64,000 nucleotides of DNA from Streptomyces sp. B21-105. Lineage in GTDB: Bacteria > Actinomycetota > Actinomycetes > Streptomycetales > Streptomycetaceae. The notes below the pieces were generated by a model. It saw only the letters and a list, made by a program, of their open reading frames with translations, ran no database searches and was not told the origin of the DNA. Positions 40,637-49,273 of this stretch are shown one piece after another. Positions within the stretch are counted from its first letter, which is position 1; each line of letters begins with the position of its first letter. The position numbers and the translations under genes were made by a program. Location: contig NZ_JARUMJ010000001.1 in the NCBI RefSeq assembly GCF_036898465.1, positions 6,572,001 through 6,636,000 of the forward strand, in the 5' to 3' direction.

Positions 40637-41183
40637 CGACTTCGACGACGGCCGCCCGGACCTCGCTCCCGACGACCCCCTCGCCGTCGTCCTGCGGCCC
40701 GCGTCCGGTCGTCTCGCGCCGCCGCCCGGCAGCTACGAGAGGATCCGCCGCGGTGCGCGCCGCCGCCGGACCCTGCGTGCCGCGGCCGCGGCCGGCGCCA
40801 CCTGCGCCGTCGCCGCGCTCGCCGTCCTGCTGCCGCTGCGCGCGACCACGTCCGGGACGCCGCCGCCCGCAATCCCGCTCGCTCCACCGCCGGTGAGCGG
40901 CCCGGCGACCGTGCCCACCCCGACGACCGTGCCCACCCCGGCGGCCTCGCCGAGCCCGGTCGCCGGGGACCCTACCGAGGGGGCGGCAGCGAGTCGAGCG
41001 CCGGTCGACCGGCCCTCGACTGCTCCCACCGACACCGCTGCCTCCACCGGCGGCCGCACCCCTGACCGGTCGTCGGAGCCGCCGTCGCCGTCGGCGTCCG
41101 AGTCGCGGGCGGGGACCCGTTCCGCCCCGGCGGAGACGAGTGCGCGGACCGGCGCGCCGTCCGCGGCGGCCACGCGCCGTTGA
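40620..41183 (+). CDS. Single-span membrane protein, possible anti-sigma partner
   Basis: A 187-residue protein from TTG 40620, after GAGGAGAAGCC and overlapping the sigma gene by 17 bases. About 45 cytoplasmic residues (PDDPLAVVLRPASGRLAPPPGSYERIRRGA) precede one membrane segment (AAAGATCAVAALAVLLPL), and the outer part is Pro/Thr/Ser-rich. The layout fits a membrane anti-sigma factor, but there is no HxxxCxxC motif. Position is the main argument. Confidence 0.65.
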   Translation: MITPVDDFDDGRPDLAPDDPLAVVLRPASGRLAPPPGSYERIRRGARRRRTLRAAAAAGATCAVAALAVLLPLRATTSGTPPPAIPLAPPPVSGPATVPTPTTVPTPAASPSPVAGDPTEGAAASRAPVDRPSTAPTDTAASTGGRTPDRSSEPPSPSASESRAGTRSAPAETSARTGAPSAAATRR

Positions 41184-41280
41184 CGCGCTCACCGTTGGCG
41201 CGTTCACCGTTGGAACCTGCCCCGTGCCGTGCCATCGAGATAGGTTTTGAACGTGTTCAGTTCCGGCGTGGGCTGCCGTC

Positions 41281-41805
41281 ATGAGCGACAGAGCCGCCCT
41301 GGCGAAGGGCATACGTGTGTGGCTGGCCCTCTTCGTCGTCTGTCTGGTGCTCAGCGGCGTCACGGCCTTCCCCCTCGTCCATGAACTGCGCTGGACGGAG
41401 GAGTTGCTGCGCGCGCTGTCCGTGCCGGAGCGGCTGCCCGGCGCGATGGAGTGGATCGAGCGCGTCCGGCGCGGCGTCGACACCGCCGACGCCGACTGCC
41501 CGTTCCTCCTCTACGGCACGGACTGGCTTGCCTTCGCCCACCTGGTGATCGCCGTCGCCTTCTACGGCCCCTACCGCGACCCCGTCCGCAACGTCTGGGT
41601 GGTGGAGTTCGCGATGATCGCCTGCGCCGGGATCGTCCCGCTCGCGCTGATCTGCGGGCCGATCCGGGGCGTCCCCGTCTGGTGGAGCGTGATCGACATC
41701 TCCTTCGTCGTCTTCGGGGTCGTCCCGCTGTACGTCGTGCGCAGGAAGATCCTGCGGCTGGCGGCGATCGGCCCGAATCCCTGGACGGCGGCGGCCGCGG
41801 TGTGA
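41281..41805 (+). CDS. Membrane protein of unknown function
   Basis: A 174-residue protein with four membrane segments: VWLALFVVCLVLSGVTAF, DWLAFAHLVIAVAFYG, VVEFAMIACAGIVPLALIC and VWWSVIDISFVVFGVVPLYVV. The loop after the first segment is acidic (ELRWTEELLRALSVPERL). No enzymatic motif is visible. It lies between the sortase-sigma operon and the large sigma factor fusion, with its own ATG but no strong ribosome site. Confidence 0.75.
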   Translation: MSDRAALAKGIRVWLALFVVCLVLSGVTAFPLVHELRWTEELLRALSVPERLPGAMEWIERVRRGVDTADADCPFLLYGTDWLAFAHLVIAVAFYGPYRDPVRNVWVVEFAMIACAGIVPLALICGPIRGVPVWWSVIDISFVVFGVVPLYVVRRKILRLAAIGPNPWTAAAAV

Positions 41806-41954
41806 GCGCCCGGGCTCGGAGGCGAGGGGACAGAAGGAACGGGGGAGGAGTCCGGGGAGGGGGAAAAGTGTTATCCCCGGGCTGCGGGGTCCGTCCCCTC
41901 AAGTGTGATCTCCGACATTGCCAATCACGGGGGCCCGGCTGAGAGGGTGCGGGC

Positions 41955-43661
41955 ATGAGGACGTACGTCGACGCCGAGGCCGGGCGGCACTGGCGCGCCA
42001 CCATCGCGGCGGCGCAGGCCGGAGACCGGCACGCGCTGGACGAGCTGGTGGCGGGCTGGCTGCCGCTCGTCTACAACGTGGTCGGCCGGGCACTCAACGG
42101 CCACGCCGACGTGGACGACGTCGTCCAGGAGACCATGCTGCGGGCCGTCGGCAACCTCGGCTCGCTGCGCGACCCCGACAGCTTCCGCTCCTGGCTGTTG
42201 GCCATCGCCATGCGGCAGGTGCGTGACCGGGCCCGCCGCAGGACCGCCGCCCGCCTCGACGAGAACACGGCCCTCGACGGAACCCCGGACTTCGCCGAAC
42301 TCACCGTGCTGCGGCTGCAGTTGGAAGGGCAGCGGCGGGAGGTCGCGGAGGCGGTGCGCTGGCTGGACGACGAGGACCGGCAGCTGCTGTCCCTGTGGTG
42401 GATGGAGGTCGCGGGCGAGCTCACCCGGGGCGAACTGGCCGCGGCCGTCGGCATCAGCCGGCCGCACGCCGCCGTGCGCGTCCAGCGGGTCAAGGAGCGG
42501 CTGGAGGTCTCCCGGGGCATCGTGCGCGCCCTCGACGGCGCCTGCCCCGGCCTGCGCGACCTCACCGCCCGCTGGACCGGCCGCCCCGACTCCGTCTGGC
42601 GCAAGCGGCTGGCCCGGCACATCCGCGGCTGCGGCTACTGCGGCGGCGCCTCCGAGTCCGTAGTGCCGGCGGAACGGCTGCTCGCGGGGATCGCCCTGGT
42701 GCCCGTACCGGTCGGATTCGCGATCTCCCTGGCCTTCGGCGGCAAGACGGCCGCCGCGGCCGCCGGCACCGCCTCCGTCGGCTGGTCCGCGAAGGTGCTG
42801 ACCGCGCTCACCAAGCCGGCCGTCGCGGTCACGGCCGGCGCGACGCTCGCCGCGGGCGGCGCGTACGTCGCCGTACAGACCCCCGACGACCCGCCCGGAC
42901 GCGCGGCCGTCGCGCCGACGGCGGCCGCGGCCCCCGCCTCGCCGGCCGCCCCCGCGTCGGGCGCGGCGTCCCCCTCCCCCTCGCCGTCACCGTCCCCCTC
43001 GCCGTCGAAGAGCGTGAAGAAGGCGGCCCGGTACGGCAGCGTCGTCGACGCCGTCGACCGTGCGCCCGCCCCGGACGCCCCGCCGGCCGCCCTGCCGCAG
43101 CGGCCAGCGTCCGGCGTCACCAGCAGCGGCGGCGCCCACGCCACCATGAACCACCGCGGGGACAGCGTCACGCTCAGCGGGCAGGGCTATGTCCTCGTGC
43201 GCTGGCAGATATCGCCCCGGTACCGGTCCGGCGCCCTGGTCATGCCGAGCTGGACCGGCCTCAGGGGCAGGCTCTTCCACGTGGCCTCCGGCGGCGGACG
43301 CCGGATGGACGACCCCGTCGGCACGGACGGCACGGACGGCACGGTCACCGGCATGGGCAGCGCGGCCACCGGCTACACCGTCCTGCCGTCCGGCGCCCAG
43401 CAGATGTGGCAGAACGAGTACTTCTACCTCACCGGCACCGTCACGCTCACCGTGAACGAGCGGGGCGCCGACTACGGCCTCAGCGTCTTCCCGACGACCT
43501 GGGACGCCGTGGAGAAGGACGTCACGAGTGGCCCCGGCCAGGGCGCGCGGCGCTACGGGCTGGTCCGCGACACCGGCAGGGACGACACACCGGTCCCGCA
43601 GTACGTGACCCGGGAGACCCCGGCCGACCCGGCGACCGTGCCGCAGCGCTCCCGCGTGTGA
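41955..43661 (+). CDS. Large ECF sigma factor fused to zinc-finger, membrane and extracellular regions
   Basis: A 568-residue protein. Residues 1-200 are an ECF-type sigma factor: region 2 (LPLVYNVVGRALNGHADVDDVVQETML, SFRSWLLAIAMRQVRDRARRR) and region 4 (DRQLLSLWWMEVAGELTRGELAAAVGISRPHAAVRVQRVKERL). A CxxC pair follows (RGCGYCGG, about residue 226), then two membrane-like segments (about 240-262 and 285-310), a Ser/Pro linker (SPSPSPSPSP) and a beta-rich outer domain to residue 568. It belongs to the ECF group with C-terminal membrane extensions (ECF52/53-like, from memory), in which sensor, anti-sigma and sigma functions are joined. The extracellular domain may sense an envelope signal. Confidence 0.88.
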   Translation: MRTYVDAEAGRHWRATIAAAQAGDRHALDELVAGWLPLVYNVVGRALNGHADVDDVVQETMLRAVGNLGSLRDPDSFRSWLLAIAMRQVRDRARRRTAARLDENTALDGTPDFAELTVLRLQLEGQRREVAEAVRWLDDEDRQLLSLWWMEVAGELTRGELAAAVGISRPHAAVRVQRVKERLEVSRGIVRALDGACPGLRDLTARWTGRPDSVWRKRLARHIRGCGYCGGASESVVPAERLLAGIALVPVPVGFAISLAFGGKTAAAAAGTASVGWSAKVLTALTKPAVAVTAGATLAAGGAYVAVQTPDDPPGRAAVAPTAAAAPASPAAPASGAASPSPSPSPSPSPSKSVKKAARYGSVVDAVDRAPAPDAPPAALPQRPASGVTSSGGAHATMNHRGDSVTLSGQGYVLVRWQISPRYRSGALVMPSWTGLRGRLFHVASGGGRRMDDPVGTDGTDGTVTGMGSAATGYTVLPSGAQQMWQNEYFYLTGTVTLTVNERGADYGLSVFPTTWDAVEKDVTSGPGQGARRYGLVRDTGRDDTPVPQYVTRETPADPATVPQRSRV

Positions 43662-43673
43662 CGCCGGGGCGGC

Positions 43674-44360
43674 TCAGCCCTGCTTGCGCAGCGCGGTCAG
43701 GAGGTCGATGCGGTTCGTGGTGATCGAGTCGACGCCCAGACCGATGAGCCGGCGCAGGGAACGGCGGGTGTCGGGCGTCCAGACGGAGAGCAGGTGGCCG
43801 TCCCGGTGGACGCGCGCGGTGAGATCCCGGTCCACCAGGGAGAAGCGGTAGTTGAGCCAGCGGGGCTTCAGTGCCGCGAGCAGCGCCGGGCGCGGGGGCG
43901 CCAGGCTCGTGCAGGTGAGCGCGATCTCGGCGGCCGGGTCGGCGCTGCGCACGGCGAGCATCGCGGCGGCGCCCGCGCAGTAGTACACCCGGTCCGCCGC
44001 CCCCGCCTCGCGCACGGCGTCGACGATCCGCCGTGCCGTGCGCACCTCCCGGGTCCCCGGCAGGTCGAGCATCACCCGGCTTCCCTCGGTCGCCGCGAGC
44101 GCCTCCGCGAGCGTCGGCACCGCGCCGGCCGTCAGCCCGCGCACCTCGGCCGCGGACAGCGAGGCCAGTGGACGGTCCTGCCCCCACAGCCGCTTCAGCG
44201 TCGCGTCGTGCAGCAGCACGGGCACGCCGTCCCTGGTGAGCCGCACGTCGCACTCCACGGCGTCCGCGCCCAGGTCGAGCGCGGAACGCAGCGAAGCGAT
44301 CGTGTTCTCACGGAGGCGGTAGGGGTCTCCGCGATGGGCCACGGCGGTCAGGTTCTGCAT
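43674..44360 (-). CDS. Glycerophosphodiester phosphodiesterase
   Basis: A 228-residue GDPD TIM barrel. AHRGDPYRLRENTIASLRSALDLGADAVECDV supplies the catalytic HRG, the ENT Glu and the E-x-D pair; VPVLLHDATLKRL gives the second catalytic His. These enzymes release glycerol 3-phosphate from glycerophosphodiesters. No signal peptide is present, so it is probably cytoplasmic. It converges with the sigma factor fusion gene, with only 12 bases between the stops. Confidence 0.93.
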   Translation of the reverse strand: MQNLTAVAHRGDPYRLRENTIASLRSALDLGADAVECDVRLTRDGVPVLLHDATLKRLWGQDRPLASLSAAEVRGLTAGAVPTLAEALAATEGSRVMLDLPGTREVRTARRIVDAVREAGAADRVYYCAGAAAMLAVRSADPAAEIALTCTSLAPPRPALLAALKPRWLNYRFSLVDRDLTARVHRDGHLLSVWTPDTRRSLRRLIGLGVDSITTNRIDLLTALRKQG

Positions 44361-44373
44361 GAGCCCATTGTGG

Positions 44374-44413
44374 CCGGACCCGGACCCGGACCCGGACCCG
44401 GACCCGGACCCGG
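44374..44413. repeat. Hexanucleotide repeat (CCGGAC)
   Basis: About 6.5 perfect copies of CCGGAC stand between the GDPD start and the deaminase gene stop. It is intergenic. Confidence 0.9.
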
Positions 44414-44454
44414 TACATGGGGGCGGGCACGGGCAGGGGACGGGAGCAGCCCGG

Positions 44455-45573
44455 TCAGAGGGCGGGCCACCCGGTGGCGTACGCGTCGATCTCGGTCCGC
44501 AGCCGCGCCTTGCCGGCCTCGTCCAGGAAGGCCGCGTCGACCGCGTTCCTGGCGAGGTCGGCGACGCCCCGCTCGTCGAGGTCGAGGAGCCGGGCGGCGA
44601 CGACGTACTCGTTGTTCAGGTCGGTACCGAACATGGGCGGGTCGTCGGAGTTGACCGTGACCAGGACGCCGGCCTTCACGAACTCCCTGATCGGGTGCTC
44701 GTCGAGCGTGCGGACCGCGCGTGTGGCGATGTTCGAGGTCGGGCACACCTCCAGCGCGATGCGGTGCTCGGCGAGGTGCGCGAGCAGCTTCTCGTCCTGG
44801 GCGGAGCTGGTGCCGTGTCCGATGCGCTCGGCGCGCAGATGCGTCAGCGCGTCCCACACCGTCTGCGGGCCGGTGGTCTCGCCGGCGTGCGGCGCCGACC
44901 GCAGTCCCGCGGCGATCGCCCGGTCGAAGTACGGCTTGAACTGCGGGCGTTCCACGCCGACCTCGGGCCCGCCGAGCCCGAAGGAGACCAGCCCCTCCGG
45001 GCGGATCCGGTCGTCGGTGGCGAGCCGCGTCGTCTCCTCGGCGGCGTCGAGGCCCGCCTCGCCGGGGATGTCGAAGCACCAGCGCAACACGGTCCCGAAC
45101 TCCGTCTCGGCCGCCTTGCGGGCGTCCTCGATGGCGTCCATGAAGGCGCGTTCGTCGATGCCGCGCCGGGTCGAGGAGAAGGGGGTGACGGTCAGCTCGG
45201 CGTAACGCACCTGCTGACGGGCCAGGTCCCGGGCGACCTCGTAGGTGAGCAGCCGGACGTCCTCGGGGGTGCGGATGAGGTCGACGACGGAGAGGTAGAC
45301 CTCGATGAAGTGGGCGAAGTCCGTGAACGTGAAGTAGTCGGCCAGGGCCTCGGGGTCGGTGGGCACCCTGGAGTCGGGATGCCGGGCGGCCAGCTCGGAG
45401 ACGATGCGGGGGGACGCGGAGCCGACGTGGTGGACGTGCAGCTCGGCCTTGGGCAGCCCGGCGACGAAGGCGTGCAGCTCGCGGGCGCCGGCCGCCGCCC
45501 CGGCGGTGGGGCCGGCGGGCACGCCGGAGCTGGGGGCGGCGGCTGCCGAGGATGCGTCGAGGCGGTCGGTCAT
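44455..45573 (-). CDS. Adenosine-deaminase-like amidohydrolase, probable aminodeoxyfutalosine deaminase
   Basis: A 372-residue COG1816 amidohydrolase. The first metal site reads HVHHVGSASP rather than the HxHLDGS of classic adenosine deaminases. Other residues are conserved: HAGETTGP, ERIGHGTS, EVCPTSNI and TVNSDDPPMF. As I recall, S. avermitilis Sav2595, a COG1816 protein first annotated as adenosine deaminase, was shown to act on 6-aminodeoxyfutalosine in the futalosine menaquinone pathway, and this gene lies in a matching region. I therefore prefer that role, but plain adenosine deaminase is not excluded. The first 30 residues are Ala/Ser-rich and non-conserved. Confidence 0.88.
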   Translation of the reverse strand: MTDRLDASSAAAAPSSGVPAGPTAGAAAGARELHAFVAGLPKAELHVHHVGSASPRIVSELAARHPDSRVPTDPEALADYFTFTDFAHFIEVYLSVVDLIRTPEDVRLLTYEVARDLARQQVRYAELTVTPFSSTRRGIDERAFMDAIEDARKAAETEFGTVLRWCFDIPGEAGLDAAEETTRLATDDRIRPEGLVSFGLGGPEVGVERPQFKPYFDRAIAAGLRSAPHAGETTGPQTVWDALTHLRAERIGHGTSSAQDEKLLAHLAEHRIALEVCPTSNIATRAVRTLDEHPIREFVKAGVLVTVNSDDPPMFGTDLNNEYVVAARLLDLDERGVADLARNAVDAAFLDEAGKARLRTEIDAYATGWPAL

Positions 45574-46019
45574 GGGGTCCTCCCCGGGACGGCGCCCCGG
45601 GCCCTGCGGGCCGGACGGGACGCGGGTGATCGGCTGATCGATGAGTCCCGATCATCGTAGGCGGAGGCGCGGACGACGCTGGCGGCGCGGAGGGAGGTGG
45701 CGGCGTGGAGGCCGCGGGGGGTGGTGGGCGGAGGCCGCGGAGGTGGCGGTGCCGAGGCCGGGGAAGCCCGGGGGTGCGGGTGCGGTGGCGGCAGAGGTGC
45801 GGTGGCGGCGTGGTGGTCGGCGAGGCGTGGAGGTGATGGCGCAGGTAGTGGCGGCGCGAGGTGGCCGGGGTGGTCGTCGGCCTGCTCGCTGTGCGGCCCG
45901 CTGACGGTCTCGGCGGTCACGGGCCGTAGCATGACGGAACGTACGCGGGGCGGAACGGCGTACGGATGACGGAACGCAGAGCGACCGCCCGGTCGAGGGG
46001 CGGCAGAGGGGATCCACGC
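45574..46019. other. 446-base noncoding, strongly G-rich region
   Basis: Between the divergent deaminase and DUF4190 genes the + strand is purine-rich, with runs of G and repeated GGAGG, GGTGG and GGCGG from about 45661 to 45870. Both promoters must lie here, probably at 45600-45660 and 45900-46000. No coding stretch was supported. GAGGGGATCCACGC precedes the next ATG. Confidence 0.55.
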
Positions 46020-46865
46020 ATGTCCGACGACGCGCCGACTCCGGCCGGTGACGCCGCCCGCGACCCGTGGGCCGCTCCCGCCTCCGGCGTGACGGACGGA
46101 CCGCGGGACGCGGTGCCCGGCGTGCCGTTGGACAAGGCGGCCCCGGCCGACAGCGCCCCGGACGGGGCCTCCCCAGCCGCGCCGAACCCGTGGGCGGCTC
46201 CCGGTGACGCGGCCCAGAGCGGCCCCGGCCACACCGTCGCCGCGAACGAACCGCCGGCCCCCGCCCCCGGCTCCGGCGCCGCGGCGCAGAACCAGGTGAC
46301 GCCCTCCGTCCACGACCAGCGGACGATGACCTCGCTGCCCGCTGTGACGCCGCAACCCTGGGCCAGTCCCTTCGGGAACCCGCAGCCGAACGGCATGCTC
46401 AGCGGCTTCCCACCGCCCGACCCCGCCACGGCCGTCGGCGGTCCGCCCCCCGGCCACTTCGCCCCTCCGACCCACGGCGGCGGCCCGGTGCCGCCGCCGC
46501 CCATCGCCCCCGACGGACCGGGGCAGGTCCCGTACGGCTACCCCGGCGGCCTCGGCTACCCGTCGCACCCGCACTACGGCGGCGCGCCCGGCCTCTACGG
46601 CTGGACCGGCGGCGGGGTCGGGGACAACAACGGCATGGGCGTGGCCGGACTGGTGCTCGGGATCCTCGCCGCGGTCGTCTTCTGTCTGTGGCCGCTGGCC
46701 ATCGTCTTCGGCATCCTGGGTGTGGTGTTCGGCGCGGTCGGGCGCGGAAAGGCCCGCCGCGGCGAGGCCTCGAACCCCGGTCAGGCGCTGGCCGGGATCA
46801 TCTGCGGCGCCGTGGGCATGGTGCTGGCGATCACTCTGGGCGTCCTGACGTTCGTGGCCCCGTAA
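46020..46865 (+). CDS. DUF4190 membrane protein with long Pro-rich N terminus
   Basis: A 281-residue protein. Residues 1-200 are Pro/Gly/Ala-rich and disordered, with the repeat NPWAAP and DPWAAP and later GYPGGLGYPSHPHYGG. The last 75 residues carry two membrane segments (GVAGLVLGILAAVVFCLWPLAIVFGILGVVFGAVG and ALAGIICGAVGMVLAITLGVLTF), the DUF4190 pattern of actinobacteria. Function unknown. The ATG at 46020 has GAGGGGATC as ribosome site. It converges with the NADAR gene. Confidence 0.85.
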   Translation: MSDDAPTPAGDAARDPWAAPASGVTDGPRDAVPGVPLDKAAPADSAPDGASPAAPNPWAAPGDAAQSGPGHTVAANEPPAPAPGSGAAAQNQVTPSVHDQRTMTSLPAVTPQPWASPFGNPQPNGMLSGFPPPDPATAVGGPPPGHFAPPTHGGGPVPPPPIAPDGPGQVPYGYPGGLGYPSHPHYGGAPGLYGWTGGGVGDNNGMGVAGLVLGILAAVVFCLWPLAIVFGILGVVFGAVGRGKARRGEASNPGQALAGIICGAVGMVLAITLGVLTFVAP

Positions 46866-46921
46866 GGCAGGCACGCGCCCCGCGTGTGCCCCGCCCCCGC
46901 GCCGGCGCGCACCCCCGCCCC

Positions 46922-47482
46922 TCAGGACCGGGCCAGCAGCCGCTCTCTGGCCTGCATCAGGGCGAAGCCCAGCAGGTTCAGGCCGCGCCACCGCTCGGGG
47001 TTCATCGCCGCCTCGTCGTCCGCCGCCAGGCCGATGCCCCACACGCGGTCCATCGGGCTCGCCTCGACCAGCACTCTCGTGTGGGTGCCCAGCAGGAACG
47101 AGCTCAGCGCCGGGTCCGAGGCGAACTTGTGGACGCTGCCTTCGACGACGATCCGGAACCGCTCCCGCTGCCAGATCGTGTCGTCGAAACCGCGTACCAG
47201 CCGCCCCTCCTTCTTCGCCTGGGCGGGCGACCCGGCGGCCAGCGCCCGCTGCTCCGCCTCCCGGTCGTCGAAAAGCCGCGCTTTCGCGGCCATCATCCAG
47301 TGCTCCGCCGTCGCGTAGGCGACGTCGTCGACCACGAACGGTGACGGCCACCACTGGCTGAGGCAGCTCGCACCGAGCTGCCCGTCCGGCCGCGGCCGGT
47401 GGCCCCAGAAGTGCAGGTACTTGATGCGCTCCCCCGACCGGATCGCCCTGACCAGGGACTCCCGGCTGTCGATCATCTCCAT
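46922..47482 (-). CDS. NADAR family protein (DUF1768, YbiA-like)
   Basis: A 186-residue protein from ATG 47482 (MEMIDSRESLVRAIRSGERIKYLHFWGHRP). The motif LSQWWPSPFVVDDVAYATAEHWMMAAKARLFDD is the NADAR core, and VWGIGLAADDE and RWRGLNLLGFALMQARERL are the C-terminal motifs. NADAR proteins cleave N-glycosidic bonds, either in riboflavin-pathway intermediates or, in some cases, ADP-ribose from guanine. This one stands alone, divergent from the aldehyde dehydrogenase, so the role is open. Confidence 0.92.
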   Translation of the reverse strand: MEMIDSRESLVRAIRSGERIKYLHFWGHRPRPDGQLGASCLSQWWPSPFVVDDVAYATAEHWMMAAKARLFDDREAEQRALAAGSPAQAKKEGRLVRGFDDTIWQRERFRIVVEGSVHKFASDPALSSFLLGTHTRVLVEASPMDRVWGIGLAADDEAAMNPERWRGLNLLGFALMQARERLLARS

Positions 47483-47564
47483 GCAGCAGAGGATGGCACG
47501 CACCACTGACAGAGCGTCCCGCCTTTTCCGCCACGACTCGACACCTGGTCGACCCTCGCCGACA

Positions 47565-47600
47565 GATTCCGTCGCGTAACCAAATGGCAACAACGGAATC
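47565..47600. promoter_or_regulatory. Inverted repeat enclosing a GlnR-like box
   Basis: Arms GATTCCGT (47565-47572) and ACGGAATC (47593-47600) are perfect. Between them GTAAC (47576-47580) and GCAAC (47587-47591) are six bases apart, like the GTnAC-n6-GAAAC pattern of GlnR sites. It lies about 105 bases before the dehydrogenase-pot operon and 83 bases before the divergent NADAR gene. Confidence 0.45.
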
Positions 47601-47703
47601 ACTTGTTGGAGTGCCCCCACTCTGTCAGGATCGGCAATCAAATCAGGCTGGAGCTACGCCACCCGCCCCCGCGCAGAGCGGGGCGAAGGCGGAGGAGAGC
47701 GAC

Positions 47704-49218
47704 ATGCAGGACCGGTTCCCCGCACAGCAGCTGCTCGCGGAGGGCGCCCAGTACATCGACGGCCGCCCCGCCCGTGGCGAGTCGGGGCGCGCCCACGCCG
47801 TGATCGACCCCGCCACCGGTGCGCGGGTCTGCGCCTACGACCTGGCCGGCACGGACACCGTCGACGCGGCCGTCGCCGCGGCCCGTGCCGCCTTTCCCGG
47901 CTGGGCGGGAGCCACGCCGGGCGAGCGTTCCGACGCCCTGCACCGTTTCGCCGCCGTCCTCGCCGACCGCGCCGACGACTTCGCCCGCGCCGAGTCCCTG
48001 CAGTGCGGCAAGCCGCTGAAGCTGACCCGGGAGTTCGACGTCCCGGGGACGATCGACAACACCGCGTTCTTCGCCGGCGCCGCCCGGCACCTCGCGGGCC
48101 GGTCCGCGGGCGAGTACTCCGGCGACCACACCTCGTACGTGCGCCGGGAACCCATCGGCGTCGTCGGCTCCGTCGCACCCTGGAACTACCCCCTCCAGAT
48201 GGCGGCCTGGAAGATCCTCCCGGCGATCGCCGCGGGCAACACGATCGTGCTCAAGCCCGCCGAGCTGACCCCGCTCACCTCGCTGCTCTTCGCCCGGGCG
48301 GCGTCGCACGCCGGAATCCCGGACGGTGTGATCAACATCGTCAACGGGACCGGACGGGAGGCGGGCGAGCACCTCGTCGGCCACCCCGACGTCGTCATGA
48401 CCTCCTTCACCGGCTCCACCGCCGTCGGCAGGCGGGTCGCCGAGATCGCCACCGCGACCGTCAAGCGGCTCCACCTGGAGCTCGGCGGCAAGGCGCCCTT
48501 CGTCGTCTTCGAGGACGCCGACCTGGAGGCCGCCGTCCACGGCGCGGTCGCCGGCGCGCTCATCAACACCGGGCAGGACTGCACGGCCGCCACGCGCGCG
48601 TACGTGCAACGGCCGCTCTACGAGGCCTTCGTCGAGCGGACGGCAGCCCTGATGGAGACCGTGCGGGTCGGGGACCCGTTCGCCGCCGGCACCGACCTCG
48701 GCCCACTCGTGTCGCACGCGCAGCGCGACCGGGTCGCCGCCTTCGTCGACCGGGCGCGCGGCTACGCGCGCGTGGTGACGGGCGGCGAGGCGCCCGGGGG
48801 CGACCTCGAGAACGGCGCCTACTATCTGCCCACCCTGATCACGGACGCGGCCCAGGACAGCGAGGCAGTCCAGTCGGAGATCTTCGGGCCGGTGCTGGTC
48901 GTCCTGCCGTTCGACACCGACGACGAGGGCATCCGGCTCGCCAACGACACCCCCTACGGGCTCGCGGCCTCCGCTTGGACCCGGGACGTCTTCCGGGCGA
49001 ACCGGGCGACACGCGACATCAAGGCCGGGTGCGTGTGGATCAACGATCACATCCCGATCATCAGCGAGATGCCGCACGGCGGTTACAAGGCATCCGGCTT
49101 CGGCAAGGACATGTCGATGTACTCGTTCGAGGAGTACACGCAGGTAAAGCACATTATGTTCGATAACACGGCGGTGGCCCGCAAGCCCTGGCACCGCACG
49201 GTCTTCGGGGACTCATAA
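47704..49218 (+). CDS. 4-aminobutyraldehyde dehydrogenase, first gene of the polyamine operon
   Basis: A 504-residue aldehyde dehydrogenase with all catalytic residues: PWNYPLQM, SFTGSTAVG, LELGGKAPF and NTGQDCTAATR. The C-terminal region (EMPHGGYKASGFGKDMSMYSFEEYTQVKHIM) is very similar to that of the enzyme at 37405. ATG 47704 follows GGAGAGCGAC. It is followed after 55 bases by the potD-A-B-C transporter genes, so its substrate is probably 4-aminobutyraldehyde or another aldehyde from imported polyamines. Confidence 0.9.
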   Translation: MQDRFPAQQLLAEGAQYIDGRPARGESGRAHAVIDPATGARVCAYDLAGTDTVDAAVAAARAAFPGWAGATPGERSDALHRFAAVLADRADDFARAESLQCGKPLKLTREFDVPGTIDNTAFFAGAARHLAGRSAGEYSGDHTSYVRREPIGVVGSVAPWNYPLQMAAWKILPAIAAGNTIVLKPAELTPLTSLLFARAASHAGIPDGVINIVNGTGREAGEHLVGHPDVVMTSFTGSTAVGRRVAEIATATVKRLHLELGGKAPFVVFEDADLEAAVHGAVAGALINTGQDCTAATRAYVQRPLYEAFVERTAALMETVRVGDPFAAGTDLGPLVSHAQRDRVAAFVDRARGYARVVTGGEAPGGDLENGAYYLPTLITDAAQDSEAVQSEIFGPVLVVLPFDTDDEGIRLANDTPYGLAASAWTRDVFRANRATRDIKAGCVWINDHIPIISEMPHGGYKASGFGKDMSMYSFEEYTQVKHIMFDNTAVARKPWHRTVFGDS

Positions 49219-49273
49219 GCGACGACGAACGGCCGCAGACCACGGCCGGACCTCCCGAAAGGGCACCACGCGC

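Noticed and set aside
45570..47534. Long minus-strand open frame over the DUF4190 and NADAR genes
   Set aside because: It crosses two genes with convincing domains and their intergenic gap; its composition is that of a shifted frame.
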